Both the position numbers and the translations under genes were made by a program. The notes below the pieces were generated by a model. That model searched no databases. It had not been told where the DNA came from and was given only the letters and a program-made list of their open reading frames with translations. A stretch of 64,000 nucleotides of DNA from Moniliophthora roreri (taxonomy: Eukaryota > Basidiomycota > Agaricomycetes > Agaricales > Marasmiaceae): assembly GCA_001466705.2 (NCBI GenBank), contig LATX02000186.1:372001-436000 (forward strand). Reading direction: 5' to 3'. Shown in pieces: positions 1 to 12,110 of this stretch; position 1 is the first letter of the stretch, and each line of letters begins with the position of its first letter.

Positions 1-656
1 CCAGCTCGTTTCTTTGAGAGTGCAACGAAGTAAAATTGTATGCTTTGCATCTGAGTTGAATACTGTTCCCAGCAAGAACTTGATTAGCACTCACTGGCAA
101 CATTCCTAATCTCTTTCCAGATCCCGCCTGATTTCCTGCTTGCCAATGCCCGTATTCTGATCCATCCCCGTATACAATTTGCCAGATCTCGAAGCTTGAA
201 GAGTGGTGGTCGTAATGATGAAAGAGCCGTGGCGATCATTGGGTGAATGTGAATACGACATATGACTCGAGAAATTGGTCGCTGACTCTATCACTGTTAA
301 ATGGTCGGGTTCAGCTCAGTAACATTCCTTCAAGGTATGGTACGGGAACACGCAAGCTCTAACGTGTATTGGAAGATCAAACGACAACATGGTTGGTCCT
401 CCACTGAGATAGTGAGCTATATCCGATGACACGCTGCGTCTCGAGTCAACGCCGTCGACGTCGGAATGCTGATGTGGGAATCAAGAGAGTATCGCCACTG
501 GTGACGCACGATACTGAATATTCGGGAGTTCCAGAGAGCAGCCAGGAGCGCTATATTGTTGTGCGAGAAGGTTCCTTGCAAGAGCTCATAAGTACAAAAC
601 AGAAAAAGATCTTCAACAATATGTCAGTGTCAGAGTTGCAAGGTTGACCAGTAAAC
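1..656. repeat. Left part of a segmental duplication (partner 60994-61677)
   Basis: This stretch matches 60994-61677 almost base for base with scattered substitutions and small indels. Both begin with the same ccagctcgttt string and keep the same order through the motif gatgacacgctgcgtctcga. The partner carries an (ATCA)n run at 61045-61068 that is absent here. The minus strand has short open stretches, but I recognise no protein in them. It lies directly upstream of the conserved IDO promoter block and seems to have moved with it. Confidence 0.8.
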
Positions 657-1144
657 TCACATAGCGCTAGATAGTTTCTTATCTCCTTCTGCCTCCTGAT
701 AATCCTAGCTCCATTTCTCCAACGAGATACCCCAGTCTAATCGTGGCAGATAGCGTAAATACTTTGGGCAGGCGATGAAGTATCCGACCGTCATGCAAGT
801 TGCGGAGAAAGGGCAATAGGCGCCCGTCAACTCGTTTCTTCGCTACCACCACAACGTCACATCTCAGGATCCGTTCTCGCTAGCCTCAGTCCTCTTCTAC
901 ACGGTCATACAACAGGATTCCTCACCAGAAATCTACAAAGAATAGCCTCCTCCTTGTCTCACCGGCCCAAACCTATCCCGTACACGTCAGGAGATCTACT
1001 CATGCTGTCAAACTCAATGCTCAGTCAAGAGTCACTTTCCCCTCCTAGCTCTAATTGCGCATTCGAGTCGTAATCGCAAGCATAGGGTAAAGCAGTCTCG
1101 ATTTTGTGATATATTGTACGACCAACTCTTCTACTGTAATCGCA
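657..1144 (+). promoter_or_regulatory. Conserved upstream region of IDO copy 1
   Basis: This block precedes the IDO start codon. It recurs upstream of other copies at about 5340-5766, 8968-9455 and 61678-62181. Shared landmarks are the string cacatagcgctaga (three copies), a run around aaagggcaataggcgcc about 300-350 bases before the ATG, and in three of the copies a gtgatata TATA-like element about 35-60 bases before the ATG. I infer a promoter that was duplicated together with the gene. Function is not shown. Confidence 0.6.
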
Positions 1145-2363
1145 ATGTCATCTGAACCCGCTGAATCCACTGAATTTTGGAATGGTTTTATGCCAACCAA
1201 CCCACCTATTACACGTCTTCCATCCGAATGGGAATCATGGGAAGTGGTATTGGAAGCTGCGATGAATGAGGGACTACAGCTAGGAAGTAAAGTGGGTATC
1301 ACGGAAGAAGAAAAGCAGAGCTCTGAACAATGGAGATTGAGAGTACGCGAGGTGAGCTGGCATCTTCTCCGAGCCCCAGCCGACGCGAATGAAGGCTTAT
1401 TCTACTCTCTAGCTCCCGGTTATCGCTGCACCTCAGGTCCCTAAACACATCCATCGAGCCCGCCTTGTTCTTGTCTGGATCCTCCATTTCTACGTACATA
1501 CGCTCACACCACAATCGGATTCAGAACCCGCGAGGATATCACCGTCGCTTAGCGTTCCCCTCCTCCAGATCTCCAAGGCTACAGACCAACCACCCGTATT
1601 AACGTACGCTGATGAGGTGATACTCAACTCATACTTCGACGCATCCAGCAATGATCCCAAATGCCTGTTCTTATTCGACAAAGACCTAGGATCAATATAC
1701 GAACAAGCCTTTCATCTTACAAGTGCACGATTCGAGTGGGAAGGTGCAACAAGCGATGCGTGTTTTACGCGATATCGTTACCTCTTCGGCGGACACGCAA
1801 ACCCTCGTGGGCCAGTTCAAAGCCCTCGCCACACACATCCACACTCCGCGAAACGCTTCTTTCTATCAAGAAAGCTTGCGATCCGGACTTCTTCTACAGC
1901 TTCGTTCGACCTTGGTCGGATGGTGGGACTTGGGTATTTGAAGGCGAAGAGACGGACACGCACACGCTTGTGGGATCAAGTGCAGCCCAAAGCCCTCTCA
2001 TACAAACGCTCGATGCGTTCCTTGGTATTTCATCCTCCTCGGATCGAACCACCAAGTCGAAAGACTTTCTTAGAAGCATGCGAACGTACATGTCTCGTTC
2101 ACACCGAGAGTTTTTGGAACATTTGCAGGATGGAGGATGGGGCGTTCCAAGTTGGTAGGGAGGCGTATGAAAAGGCTGTGGATGCACTGAAGCAGTCTAG
2201 GGATGTTTATATTATGATCGCGACATTGCTTGTTCTTGAACCTGCGAGAAGGGCGGAGAAGGCAAGGGAGGGGGAGATGAAAGGGATGGCAGGGGTGGAT
2301 TTTGTATTTTTGAAGGACGTTAGGAATATACGAAGGTCCAGTAGAGCCGGTTCCTGTGAGTAA
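1145..2363 (+). pseudogene. Indoleamine 2,3-dioxygenase, broken copy 1
   Basis: IDO oxidises tryptophan to N-formylkynurenine with a heme cofactor. Exon 1 (1145-1351) opens with MSSEPAESTEFWNGF, then an intron of GTGAGC to CAG (1352-1436), then an exon reading LVLVWILHFYVHTL and PPVLTYADEV, which are hallmark blocks of fungal IDO. Further downstream are SSAAQSPLIQTLDAFLG and the heme-ligand region YMSRSHREFL, whose His corresponds to the proximal histidine of the family. Compared with the copy at 17356, there is one extra base near 1755 and two bases are lost near 1845, so the frame is broken at least twice. It also ends early around 2157 in the frame carrying the heme motif. I call it a pseudogene. 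The C-terminal tail resembles LEPARRAEKAR of the family. Confidence 0.88.
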
Positions 2364-2515
2364 CCTACCGTTTTGTGGATAGTGGATTAGCAACGAAGAG
2401 ATGATTCATCTTAAATGTCGGATGTCGTGACCATAATAGTAATACACGCTGCATTCTTTAACACGACTACATATACATGGGACTCAAGGTCGCAACAGGC
2501 ATCATGAGTGGCCAG

Positions 2516-3113
2516 TCAGCTCGGTGCGTAAACCTCGTCCATCTTGGAGACTGCATGAAGTGAGTCAGCATATACCGAATGTACAAGAATGAGGCGGCTT
2601 ACTGGGGGTTGTGTAATTGCAAAAGGTATCAAAATGATTCTTGCTCGACAAGTACCACATAGGTCCAGGATCACTCCCAAACACCTTGGTAAGTCTTGCT
2701 ATAACCTCGTCGGCTCGCTCAAAAGGCACATCATGGTGGTAATTGCTATGTATCGTCACGATACCAGTATCATTGTCTTCGCCGTCATCGCCAGCTATAG
2801 GAAAGTCAAACGAGATCCCCTCCCCAATTAAGCGGTGTTCGATGTTGAGTTGTGTTAGATTGTGGAATGGAGTAGAGCCCCGTTGGTTTGTAGAAAATTC
2901 TTGTGGGTCTTGAACATCAAAGAATCTTGCGCCTGTACGATAAACGGCGTTGGTGAATTGACTGAGTGGCATATCCCAACCATAGACGAAAAAGGTTGGG
3001 TGGTGTTTGAAGACGTCGATGGGTCGGTTCTGATATGGCAAGTCTTTGTAGGGTTTGCTTGTGAGCAACAGTTGTCGCCATCTAGAATGGTTCGCAGTCA
3101 GACAGAGAAGCAA
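2516..3113 (-). CDS. Unrecognised gene tail, convergent to IDO copy 1
   Basis: The minus strand carries a long open stretch with internal blocks such as HHPTFFVYGWDMPLSQFT, TNAVYRTGARFFDVQDP and GIVTIHSNYHHDVPFERA. A GT-AG intron is likely at about 2684-2534, giving a last exon that ends Val-Tyr-Ala-Pro-Ser-stop at 2516. A second, shorter copy lies at 18355-18545, again tail-to-tail with an IDO copy. I do not recognise the family. Its upstream end abuts CE4-like exons (3140-3454), and it is unclear whether the true N-terminus is present. The coding nature is supported by conservation of frame between the two copies; I am fairly sure it is or was a gene, but cannot assign a function. Confidence 0.5.
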
Positions 3114-3139
3114 ATCAAATGGAACAGGTGGTCACGCAC

Positions 3140-3454
3140 TGAAGAAAAAGACAGCCTTGACACTTTGGTTTGCAAGAAAAGCTAAGATCTCATCGCTGGG
3201 ATGCAAAATGTTGGTTGTTGTCACTGGAGAAAGGTTCAACGAGGGATTAGCCATACTTGTAAGTCCAGGCCCGTCATCCTGAAAAGCAGAGTCAGCTGAA
3301 GAACTGTGTTGAACAGAGATATGCTCACGAAAGTGAAAGCAACCGTGTTGGGTGTTTCACACGTCATGCACACGGTAGCCAAGGCCCGGGCGTGATATTC
3401 CTCGTGCGAAGACTGGGCAGCGAGGGTAGTGGATGCTGCGGTGAGCTTCATCAT
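3140..3454 (-). pseudogene. CE4 polysaccharide (chitin) deacetylase, N-terminal fragment
   Basis: The CE4 family removes acetyl groups from chitin-type polymers, normally outside the cell. Exon 1 on the minus strand contains CETPNTVAFTF. A GT-AG intron then joins this to DDGPG, rebuilding the family signature TFDDGP with its metal and catalytic aspartates. The second exon continues to KAVFFF, matching the GTFFFNGNN block. If the next intron starts at the gtgcgt at 3139 it would give FFFNGDN, but the following residues do not look like CE4, and the remaining two thirds of the domain are absent. The sequence beyond it belongs to a different open frame (2516-3113). I read it as a truncated relic fused to another gene. 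Confidence 0.65.
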
Positions 3455-5339
3455 TGAGTGGTGTTCAGGGGGGCAGCTGCAAAGTACGAGACCTATTCCC
3501 AGAATAAGGACGTATCCCATTCCGTAGCACGTCCTAATGCGGCCTAAAAGAACCTTGCCTTGCCTTGTTTTGGGCGATTTGGGATAATGTGAATTGCGAT
3601 CAATAAGGTTCCCAGTATCCATGGCTAGATTTTCAGGAGACCAAGAGCTGAGTCTAAGTAGTTGGGAAATAAGACTCGGACATAAGTGGAAAAAAATGTG
3701 AACACACCTTGTGTAACCAGTTGTCGTGCTCGTGTCCTCTATTCTCCTGAGATCATGTATGCTTGCACAGTTTAACCCTAAAAGTCACCCATGTAAGCAA
3801 AAATAGGGCTTGAACGAGCGTGTTTATGAATGAGTGAGCTGTCTTTGGAATTGCCGAGCGCGGTCCACTGATAGGTCCGCCGCCTATCCCATTTTTGTAG
3901 AGGAAGAGTCGAATCACAGTTATGGGGTGTTTCCTGTTGTCCTCATTCCAAGGGGGGTGGAAACGGGACAAAAACGCTGGCTGTTATGTCTTGTAAGGAC
4001 CAAAAACTTGAAGAAAACAACAATAAACGCACCGTTACTCGGGCGGAAGGCTGATTGGTCTGTTGTTCCGGGACTAGTTTCTGTGGCTTGGCTGATCACA
4101 CGATGGGTTCAAGCGAGGATGGTTGTGAGAGGGACTAAGCTCGTATCCTGCTTTGATACATGTAGTATTTCTGAACAGAAAGGCGAGGAGACGTTGGACG
4201 TTTTGTGGGTGTAGTGGTCAAGGAAGACACAAGCATCGTTGGAAATCTAAATGTCATGGACCATGACCGCTGTCTTCATTTTCAGGCTGGCCTTTATACA
4301 AGGTATGTACCTAAGATTAGGCGTTAATCGATTTCGGTCAGTATTTTCTTACAGCGAGAACTTGACTAATACTCACCGTAACACCGTAACCATTGCAACA
4401 TCTTTCCCCATTGATTCCATGCCTGTAGTCCAGTCTACTTGCGTGTATAACAATTGAATCTTGAATGCGTAGAAGATAGTGGTGGTGTTGACGAAGACTG
4501 CGACTCACGACAACGTGGTTCCGAGTTACTACTGGGATCAGGGATTTCTCCGAACATAGTCCATTGTGAGAGCACAAGCTTAAGTGGGATAAGTGCTTGA
4601 AGGAATATCAATATCAGGATGACTACATCACAAAATCCAGACCTCGGAAGCAGCGCTAGATCCCTATGTACGACTTGTATACGACCAAATCCATTGATCT
4701 CGCTTGGACTCAGCGAATCGTTAGTGCAAACCCAGAAAACTGTTCCTCGGTCCAAAGCGTGCAGGACCTCCCTGAGCAGTAAGCTCCGAGTCTCAGGTTG
4801 ATATTTCAACACGGGCTACATCAATTTTCTCATGCCAGTACAAGACATTCACTCAGCAATCTCGCGGGACCTATTCAGCGTCGCCTCCCATGGAATATTG
4901 CCTTTCCGTGATAGCTTGCACTGTGTAGGATTATCAGCTACCTGGTATGGTTTTCGACTCTGGGGAATATCAATCTGAGTCTGCACTGTGCGTATCATCC
5001 TCCGGTTCAACAGTATAAGGAAAGTGGATGGGTTTCAATACCGACGCATTTCGCATGAGTGCAACAATGAGTTGGAGTCGGAATTGCGCTCGATGTAAGC
5101 CAAGATTTCTGTTGGAAAGTTCATGGATGGGAAATGGATCCAGCGAGAAAGGTGTTTCGATGTCGTTTCCGAGATTTGCTTCGTTTATGAGAAACAGAAT
5201 AGCATATTTCAGGGAACAAGAACTGAGAATGAGGCGGATGGTGATGGTCAGGAAGCAAAAGCCCAAAATATATTAGCCATTCTCATGTCAGCCCAACTCG
5301 AATCGACCTGTATAACCTACAGACAGAATATAAGTAGCA
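3455..5339. other. Relic DNA with no recognisable gene
   Basis: Short open stretches occur on both strands, for example minus 4435-4812 and plus 5123-5280, but none shows a domain I recognise and none could be extended by plausible splicing. The stretch probably consists of decayed repeat and gene fragments between two IDO copies. Confidence 0.4.
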
Positions 5340-5766
5340 GGTATGTACTACCTTACTATCTCCTTCTGACTCCTGATAATCCATCTCCAATCCAATCGCG
5401 GCGGATAGTTGGCGGATAGTGTAAATCCTTTGGGTGGGCGATAAAAGTGTCCGACTCCGACGTCGTGCAAGTTGCAGAGAAACAGCAATAGGCGCCTGTT
5501 GACTCGGTGCTTACTTCGCTACCATGTCGTTCCTCAGCCCTCTTCCGTACAGTCACGTAACAGAATTCTGACTCTCATTTCGCAGTCCTTTTTTCCCGAT
5601 TCACAAAGACCATCCTCCTTGTCACACCAGCCCAAACATATCCTGTACCCGTCAGGAGGTCTACCCCTCAACGCTTGGCTCAGAGTCACTCTCCCCCCTA
5701 GCTCTGTTTGAACCTTTGAGTCGTAATCGCAGGGCCAGGGGTAAAGCAGTTTCGACTGTAGCGGCA

Positions 5767-6896
5767 ATGTCATCTGCACCCACCGAATCCACAGAATTTT
5801 GGAATGGTTTATTGCCAACCGACCCGCCTCTTATACGTTTTCCTTCCGAATGGGAATCATGGGGATTGTATTTAAACGCTGCGATGGACGACGAGCTATA
5901 ATTGGGAGGTAAATGAGGTATCATGGAAGAAGGGAAGCAGAGTTCTGGACGATGGGGATCAAGAGTACGTCAGGTGAGCTGCGATCTTTTCCATGTTCCA
6001 GCTCGCAAAAAACGAACGTTTATTCTACTCTCTAGCTCCTTGTTCTCGTTGTACCTCAAGAACTCGACTGCAAAAACACCTACAAGCTCACCTCGTTTCC
6101 TTCTGGATCCTTCGTTCCTACATACACATGCTCCCAGACTCAGAAGAACTGGTGAAGAATCCCACCACGTCTCTTATCCAAATCTCCAAGGCTGTGGTTC
6201 AACTACCTGTATTACCATATGCTGACGAGTCACCTTTTCTCTATACAACAAAGGGCTACGATCAGCAGACGACGAACAAGCGTTTCATCTCTCGATTGCA
6301 AAGGCCAAATGGGAAAGTGCTCTCAAGCGATGCACTTTGAAGTCTGTACATGATATCGCTCCCTCTTCGGCAGAGACACAAACCCTCGACCTTGTGAGCC
6401 GACTCAAAACCCTTACCACAAATCCATGATACGCTCCTTTCTATTAAAGGAGCTTGCGATCTGGAGTCCTTTTATGCCCTTATTCGACCTTGGCTATGGG
6501 AGATGGACTTGGGTTTTTTGAAAGCGGGGAGGCGTTGACGCAGACGTTCGTTGGATCAGGCACGCTCTCATACAAACACTCGACGCATTCCTGGATACTT
6601 TTTCGCCACCAGATCGGATTGCCGAGTCAAAGGCGTGCGAATGTACGTGCCTTGTTTGCATCGAGAATTTGCAGGATGAAGGCTGGAGTGAGAAGCTCCG
6701 TTCGGCAGGGGAGGCGTATGATAAAAGTATGGATGTGTTGGAAGCTCATACTATGGTTGTGACGTCGTTTGTTGGGCCTGCGAAGAGGGTGGAGAAGACG
6801 AGAAGCATGGAGAAGAGAATGAAAGGTGCAGCTAAGACTGATGGTGTGTTAGGAATAGTGCGAAGAGTGGAGTCTGGTTTTAGGTCTCACATGTAG
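5767..6896 (+). pseudogene. Indoleamine 2,3-dioxygenase, broken copy 2
   Basis: It opens with MSSAPTESTEFWNGLL and FPSEWESWGL, homologous to copy 1, but hits a TAA stop after about 44 codons (DDEL-stop near 5900). Downstream the sequence can be followed through the His-bearing LHREF block (near 6660) to DKSMDVLEAHTMVVTSFVGPAKRVEK, the family C-terminus, but only by changing frame several times. It is the most diverged of the larger copies. A copy of the IDO upstream block lies at about 5340-5766. Certainly non-functional as a dioxygenase. Confidence 0.8.
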
Positions 6897-8339
6897 CGCA
6901 TAATCTTTCGTATAATTTATGTTCTTGTAGCTTGTACAAAACAAAGACTTTTCTTGTACATGTGCAGTTTCAACCCATGGGTTAACGCTCCGCGCGCGTC
7001 GGAAATGAAACACGTTGAACCAGACCTCCATTTCCGATTTTGTCTTTCTTCGGTGGGCCTCCATGTCGAACAGATCTCAACGTAGAAGGACAATCTAGCA
7101 TAGGTGAGCTCTACTAATACTTTTCCTTTTTCAACTACTAGCTTCGGTACTCTTAAGTCCCCATACCTCAAGACTCTTGTCCCCCACCCCCAACGACTCA
7201 AATATCAATCCGTCTCCCTCAAATCCGCATAAAGAAAAACGGCATAGCCCTAGGAGTACAGGAAAAGCAGGAAGAAATGGGTATGTGCTTTGTACTTTGT
7301 CAGCGGATTCTCTTCCTCACGCAACTTCAGGACCACACGTCGTACATTGTAACATCACTCACAATCAACGTACATCAATGCGAGGGAATAAAACCGAGCA
7401 CCGCAAATAAGAAGAGCAGCGATAAAGGGCAGTATCATTCAGGATAGAACATCGGCAGGAGGAAAACTAGGCCTACACGGGACGGTGTAACGACATACCT
7501 CAGGCACGAAACCTTTCCATGTTCGTTCCGACTTGTTCTCAACATCTGCTTTCAGATGCCCAGCGCTACAGGTATTGTTCGCTCTCAGCTCCATCGAACT
7601 TTGCTACCTCTTGGCCACCGATCCCATACGCCGGAGAACAGACCTCGAAGAAGGACGAGCTGTCAAAACCACACTATCGCGAGCTACATCCTATTCACGG
7701 CTTGGTTTCACACTGAGAAGACCCTAGGAGACACAATGCTCGACTTTCCGGCTCAATATCGCTCGTTGCCTTCCCTTGATACTTTGCACCAAGTTCCGTC
7801 TAAAGGTGTCCCAGTGCTGCAGCATTCGCTTGGGTACGTCTATGCCGATCTCAGTTTCATGTATCTCCGTACTCACCCCTGAGTGTGTATCAACATAACT
7901 GTTTTCTCGGAATCAAGAGCCAAAACTCTGCATCATACCTTTCAACCATAGTACGAACACACCTGGACCCACAACTGGAAATGTGTCCGATAGTTGCCAA
8001 ATGTACGCATTCGCGGCTTCTCTTGCTTGGACTCTTGACTTCGACATCTTCGCAAAGGGCGTTGCGCTGCTAATACCGAGTTCCGTTGAATCGGTCGGTC
8101 TGAGTTGGGACAGCGTATCTGAGTGGAGCTGGTCATTGCATCGTCTTGACGTAGTGGTATTTTGTTGCATATTTACCTGTACCCATGTGTCCATCGCAAG
8201 CCAAATTGAAGAACATTGATGTATACTGAATTTGACGCGTGTTTCCTCCGACAGTCACTACAATCTCCTAAGTTCAGCGCCTTTCTTACGAGGCTTTACT
8301 CAGCACATCTCGCAGAATGTAACGCAGACCGTCTGGTAT
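6897..8339. other. Unassigned region between relics
   Basis: Open stretches exist on the plus strand at 7519-7882 and 7983-8219, but I recognise no family. No repeat partner for 6.9-8.2 kb was noticed in this window. Confidence 0.35.
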
Positions 8340-8759
8340 CGACGACACACAAGTAGTGCCTTTCGTGTATTCCTACCTTTGACTTGTCATGCTTTCCGTA
8401 AAATGGCCCTTGAGTTCTCAAGACACGAAAACCGTCAATATGAAGCTGATTTTGGAGTATATTCAATGCCCTGTGGAGGGAATAGAAGAGCGCGAAAACA
8501 GAGACATCAGTCATAGGTATGTACGCTGACCATATTCTTTGCAATCTCCCTCGCTCACACAGATATTTTTGAGTGTTCGTTCTCACAACTCGATTAATCA
8601 CCTTCCACTTTCCTTCCAAATGGCCACTGAGCTGCAATCGATAAGTATGGAGGTTGTAGGCCGTAAAGCCGAGGATTGCATCATGCAATGAGCATACATG
8701 TAATAGTTGAGAATAATACGATCGACCTTGCCTCATTGTCCATCATACGTCCAGAACCT
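8340..8759. repeat. 3' flank of unknown family copy C, repeated at about 58300-58664
   Basis: The sequence around gtatattcaatgccctgtgg and gctcacacagatatt recurs at 58420-58530. At the second site the CpG dinucleotides have become TpG or CpA. Both copies lie directly downstream (3') of a minus-strand member of the unknown family, so this is probably its ancestral 3' flank. Confidence 0.7.
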
Positions 8760-8967
8760 CCCAGTCCAAGTCTTCAGTCAGTGCCTCTAAAATGGCATCT
8801 TTAGACTGAAGAAGAGAAAGATATACTGTGAGGATGACATACCTTCGACGAGCACAAAACGATCCTCGGTACCAACGATCTCCAACTCCAGCGAACCCTT
8901 ACTTCGTGCCCAATCGGAGGTAGTGGGCGGAGGTAGTGGGGTTAAAGCCCCGAAGTTAACCGGTACA
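8760..8967 (-). pseudogene. Unknown family copy C, C-terminal fragment
   Basis: Only the last two exons remain. The minus strand reads PTTSDWARSKGSLELEIVGT and DRFVLVEG, then an intron, then a short exon reading ALTEDLDWEVLD plus one residue and a stop. This matches the C-terminus of the full copy at 58665-60672. The upstream side is cut at about 8967, where it meets the IDO upstream block. A 5'-truncated relic. Confidence 0.75.
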
Positions 8968-9455
8968 CTCACATAGCGCTAGAGTGTTCCTCATCTCTCC
9001 CTGCCTCTCGATAAACGGCAGTATTCCCCAGCTTCATTTTTCCAACTTGATACCCAATCTAACCTGATGGACAGCTTAAATACTTTGGGCGGGCGATGAA
9101 GTATCCGACTGTCGTGCAAGTTGCGGAGAAAGGGCAATAGGCGCCCGTCAACTCGGTGCTTTCTTCGCTACCACCACAACATCGCTTTCTAGGGTCCGTT
9201 CTCACTAACCTCGGCCCCCTTCTGTATGGTCATACAACAGAAGTTCTTACCAGAAATTCACAAAGAACGTCTTCCTCCTTGTCTCACCGGCCCAAATATG
9301 TCCCTCACCCATGCTGTCAAACTCAACGCTCAGCCAAGAGTTACCTTCCCTCCTAACTCTGATCGCATATTCGAGTCGTAATCGCAAGCCCAGGGTAAAG
9401 CGCCTTTATTTTGGTGATATATACCACAACTAACCGACTCTTTACTGTGACAGCA
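8968..9455 (+). promoter_or_regulatory. Conserved upstream region of IDO copy 3
   Basis: Same block as 657-1144 and 61678-62181, including cacatagcgctaga at its left edge and a TATA-like gtgatata near 9413. It starts exactly where the unknown-family relic stops, marking a rearrangement junction near 8967. Confidence 0.6.
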
Positions 9456-10519
9456 ATGTCATCTGAACCCGCCGAAGCCACTGAATTTTGGTATGGTTTC
9501 ATGCTAACCAACCCACCTATTACGCGTCTTCCATCCGAATGGAATCATGGGAAGTAGTATTGGAAGTTGCAATGAATGAGAAACTACATCTAGGAAGTAA
9601 ATTGGGTATCACAGAAGAAGAAAAGTAGAACTCTGAGCGATAGAAATTGAGAGTACGAGAAGTGAGCTGGCATCTTGTCCAGGCTTCAGCTGACGCGAAC
9701 GAAGGCTTATTCTACTCCCTAGCTCCCTGTTTCTGCCACACCTCAAGACCCCAAACACATCCATCGAGCCCGCCTCATTCTCGTCTGGATCCTCCATTTT
9801 TACGTACATACGCTCACACCACAATTGGATTCAGGACCCATGAGGATCCCACCGTCGCTCAGCGTTCCCCTCCTCCATATCTTTAAAGCTACAGACCAAC
9901 CATCTGTATTGACATACACTGACGAGGTGATACTCAACTCGTACCTCGACGCATCCGATAACGAACCCGAATGCCTGCTCTTATTCAACCGAGGCCCAGG
10001 ATCAGCGCACGAGCAAGTCTTCCATCTCACAAGCGTAAGAATCGAGTAGGGAGGTGCGGAAGTGATGGGCGTTGTACACGATATCATTTCTTCGACGACC
10101 TCGACTTTGGCCTTGTGAGCCGACTTGAAACGCTCACCACGCACATCCACACACTCCGCGAAATGCTTCTTTCTATCAAGAAAGCTTACGATCCGGGCCC
10201 CTTTTACAACTTCGTTCGACTTTGGTTGGGTGGTGGGACTTGGGTGTTTGAAGGCGATGTGACGCACACGCGCACGCTTGTGGAATCAAGTGCAGCCCAA
10301 AGCCCTTTCATACAAACGCTCGATGCGTTCCTTGGTACTTCATCCTCCCCGGATCGGACAACCAAGTCGAAAGACTTTCCCAGAGGCATGCGAACGTACA
10401 TGTCTCGTTCACACCGAGAGTTTTTGAAATGTTTGCAGAATGGAGGGTGGGGTGACAAGTTGCGTTCCGAGTCGGTAGGGGAAGCGTACAAGAAGGCTGT
10501 AGATGTGTTGACAGGTGCC

Positions 10520-10571
10520 GGATGCCAATTTTTTAAATATTTAACGTCGTTGACGTCTCGGGCATTTAAAC
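10520..10571 (+). repeat. Left terminal inverted repeat
   Basis: It pairs with 11932-11985 in inverted orientation. The alignment covers GGATGCCAA, an AT-rich spacer with ATTTAA, then AACGTCGTTGACGTCTCGGG and TTTAAACA. Mismatches are confined to the A/T run. Confidence 0.9.
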
Positions 10572-11931
10572 ACTGGGGAAACCAGATACATACAACGGCG
10601 TTTAAATACTAATTAAATACTGACATTCTTTTAAGTATAAAATTTGGTAAGCAAAGGACTACTACATGGTTGAATGTGGTATCTAATACATAGTAGGTAC
10701 TATACATGTTACTATACATGTATATGTAGAGTACAGAGCACATTTACAGAGTAGGAGTGTCCAGCTGCTGTCCGGGGGTAATTGGGTACTTCTGGTAAGG
10801 TCAATCTAACAATTCTAAAGTCATTGTGGTTCAATTAGATCCAAGGGCACGTCAGACATCGCGATAACATACCTATGTCCTATGCCTGAGCACCCTCTAC
10901 AAATCCCTATCATCGAGGCTCGTCTCTTGCTGCCACATGTAAACCACCAAGGACCTGACTGAAGGCAGGAAGAGGGAACGGCTGAGGAGAGGTGTCGTAG
11001 AAGTCATGGGATAAAGTGGGGGACGACGCCGGGCGGGGAAGGAAGGGGAAGGAAAGAAAGCTGGCAAGGACCGAGGTACAGTATGGTTGACTGCGGGGAC
11101 GAGTGTCACACGTGCCCGGCGCGTTTGCACGTGGTTCTCACGCTGACTCTGTTGATTCCTCTTGTCTTCTCCCGTCATGCCCGCTTCACCGTCGACCTAC
11201 CGTCAATGCTCCCGCCTTCCTTCCGAGACTCAACAAGATATCCTTTATATTCAAGATGTCCCAACAGCTCTCTGTGTTTATTTGGCTAGACACTGGGTTG
11301 TGTAAGATGTGGATAATGCGTGTCAGAGGCCGAAGTGCTTTCGTGTTGCGAGAGGAATGGTGAGTACATATGTCAGTTGCTGTGTTTTTCTCAGCTGACT
11401 AGTCACCTGGCATGCATCGTCATACGCTTGATTTCACCTTACGGACGTGGTCTGCTCAAGACATACATGGTCTCCCGAGTCCTCGTTTTCGACCCGCTAT
11501 CCTCTCTCCTCTCATTTTCCACCAGTTTTCCGCCCAGTCCCAGATTCCGCCCTCGTCGTTCCCAATATCCGCGTCGTTTTCTCCTGTCTGTCAGCTGGTT
11601 CGTCTCCTGCGTCCGTCACGGCTCAGCTCTCCGCATTTCACCAAGCGGCTCGACTTGGCAACCCCCTGACAGCCCGTGCCCATCACACTGTGACTAGCGG
11701 GTCTCTTTCGCTCGTCGGAAATCTATGCGCTTTTAAATACTCACCTCCACCACTCCCTTCACAGTTACATGATGCTCCAGAAACTCCATTGTTGATAGCA
11801 GGGGTGCCGTTGAGGTGTCCCGGGAGGTTTTTGAATGTTGTTTAAATGGTGCTATATGCCCATTGTACTTATTTAAATGTTCCATATTTAAATGATATTT
11901 AAACACTATTGTATGCATATGTTTTTCAGAA

Positions 11932-11985
11932 TGTTTAAATGCCCGAGACGTCAACGACGTTAAATATTTAAAAATTTGGCATCCT
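11932..11985 (-). repeat. Right terminal inverted repeat
   Basis: Reverse complement of the repeat at 10520-10571, ending in GGCATCC on the plus strand. Confidence 0.9.
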
Positions 11986-12110
11986 ACATTAGGTGTTGAA
12001 GCAGTTCAGAGATGCTCATATTGTGATCGTGACGCTGTTTGTTGTTGGGCCTGCGAGGAGAGCGGAGAAGGCGAGGAAGGAGGGGATAAAAGGGACAGCA
12101 GGGACGTATC

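Larger units (their letters stand above)
10512..11992. mobile_element. Non-autonomous TIR DNA transposon (hAT-like) inside IDO copy 3
   Basis: Nearly perfect inverted repeats of about 52 bases face each other at 10520-10571 and 11932-11985. They include GGATGCCAA at the outer side and the core AACGTCGTTGACGTCTCGGG. The flanking heptamer GTGTTGA occurs on both sides (10505-10511 and 11993-11999), consistent with a target-site duplication of 7-8 bases, which is typical of hAT elements. The left end begins CAGGTG. Inner ends are rich in TTTAAA-type words. The interior has several GC-rich open stretches but no transposase I recognise, so it is probably mobilised in trans. The family assignment to hAT is inference from the duplication length and end sequence. 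Confidence 0.85.
9456..12110 (+). pseudogene. Indoleamine 2,3-dioxygenase, broken copy 3, split by a transposon
   Basis: The start reads MSSEPAEATEFWYGF. One base is missing from the gaatgggaatc run near 9540, and an in-frame stop (AAG TAG) follows near 9626. Later exons keep PSVLTYTDEVILNSYLD, SSAAQSPFIQTLDAFLG and YMSRSHREFL. The coding sequence is interrupted after position 10511 by a 1481-bp inverted-repeat element. It resumes at 12000 with the missing C-terminus (FRDAHIVIVTLFVVGPARRA). Removing the insert restores the alignment to copy 4 at 17356-18177, so the insertion occurred in an already IDO-like sequence. Whether frame decay came before or after the insertion is unknown. Confidence 0.87.

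Noticed and set aside
3100..3140. Continuation of the CE4 domain through an FFFNGDN splice
   Set aside because: The splice is possible, but the downstream residues do not resemble CE4, and the same DNA is open in another frame that is conserved with a second locus.
8296..8736. 146-codon minus-strand open frame
   Set aside because: It lies in the 3' flank of a family relic; its decayed partner at 58300-58664 does not keep the frame, so it is probably chance.
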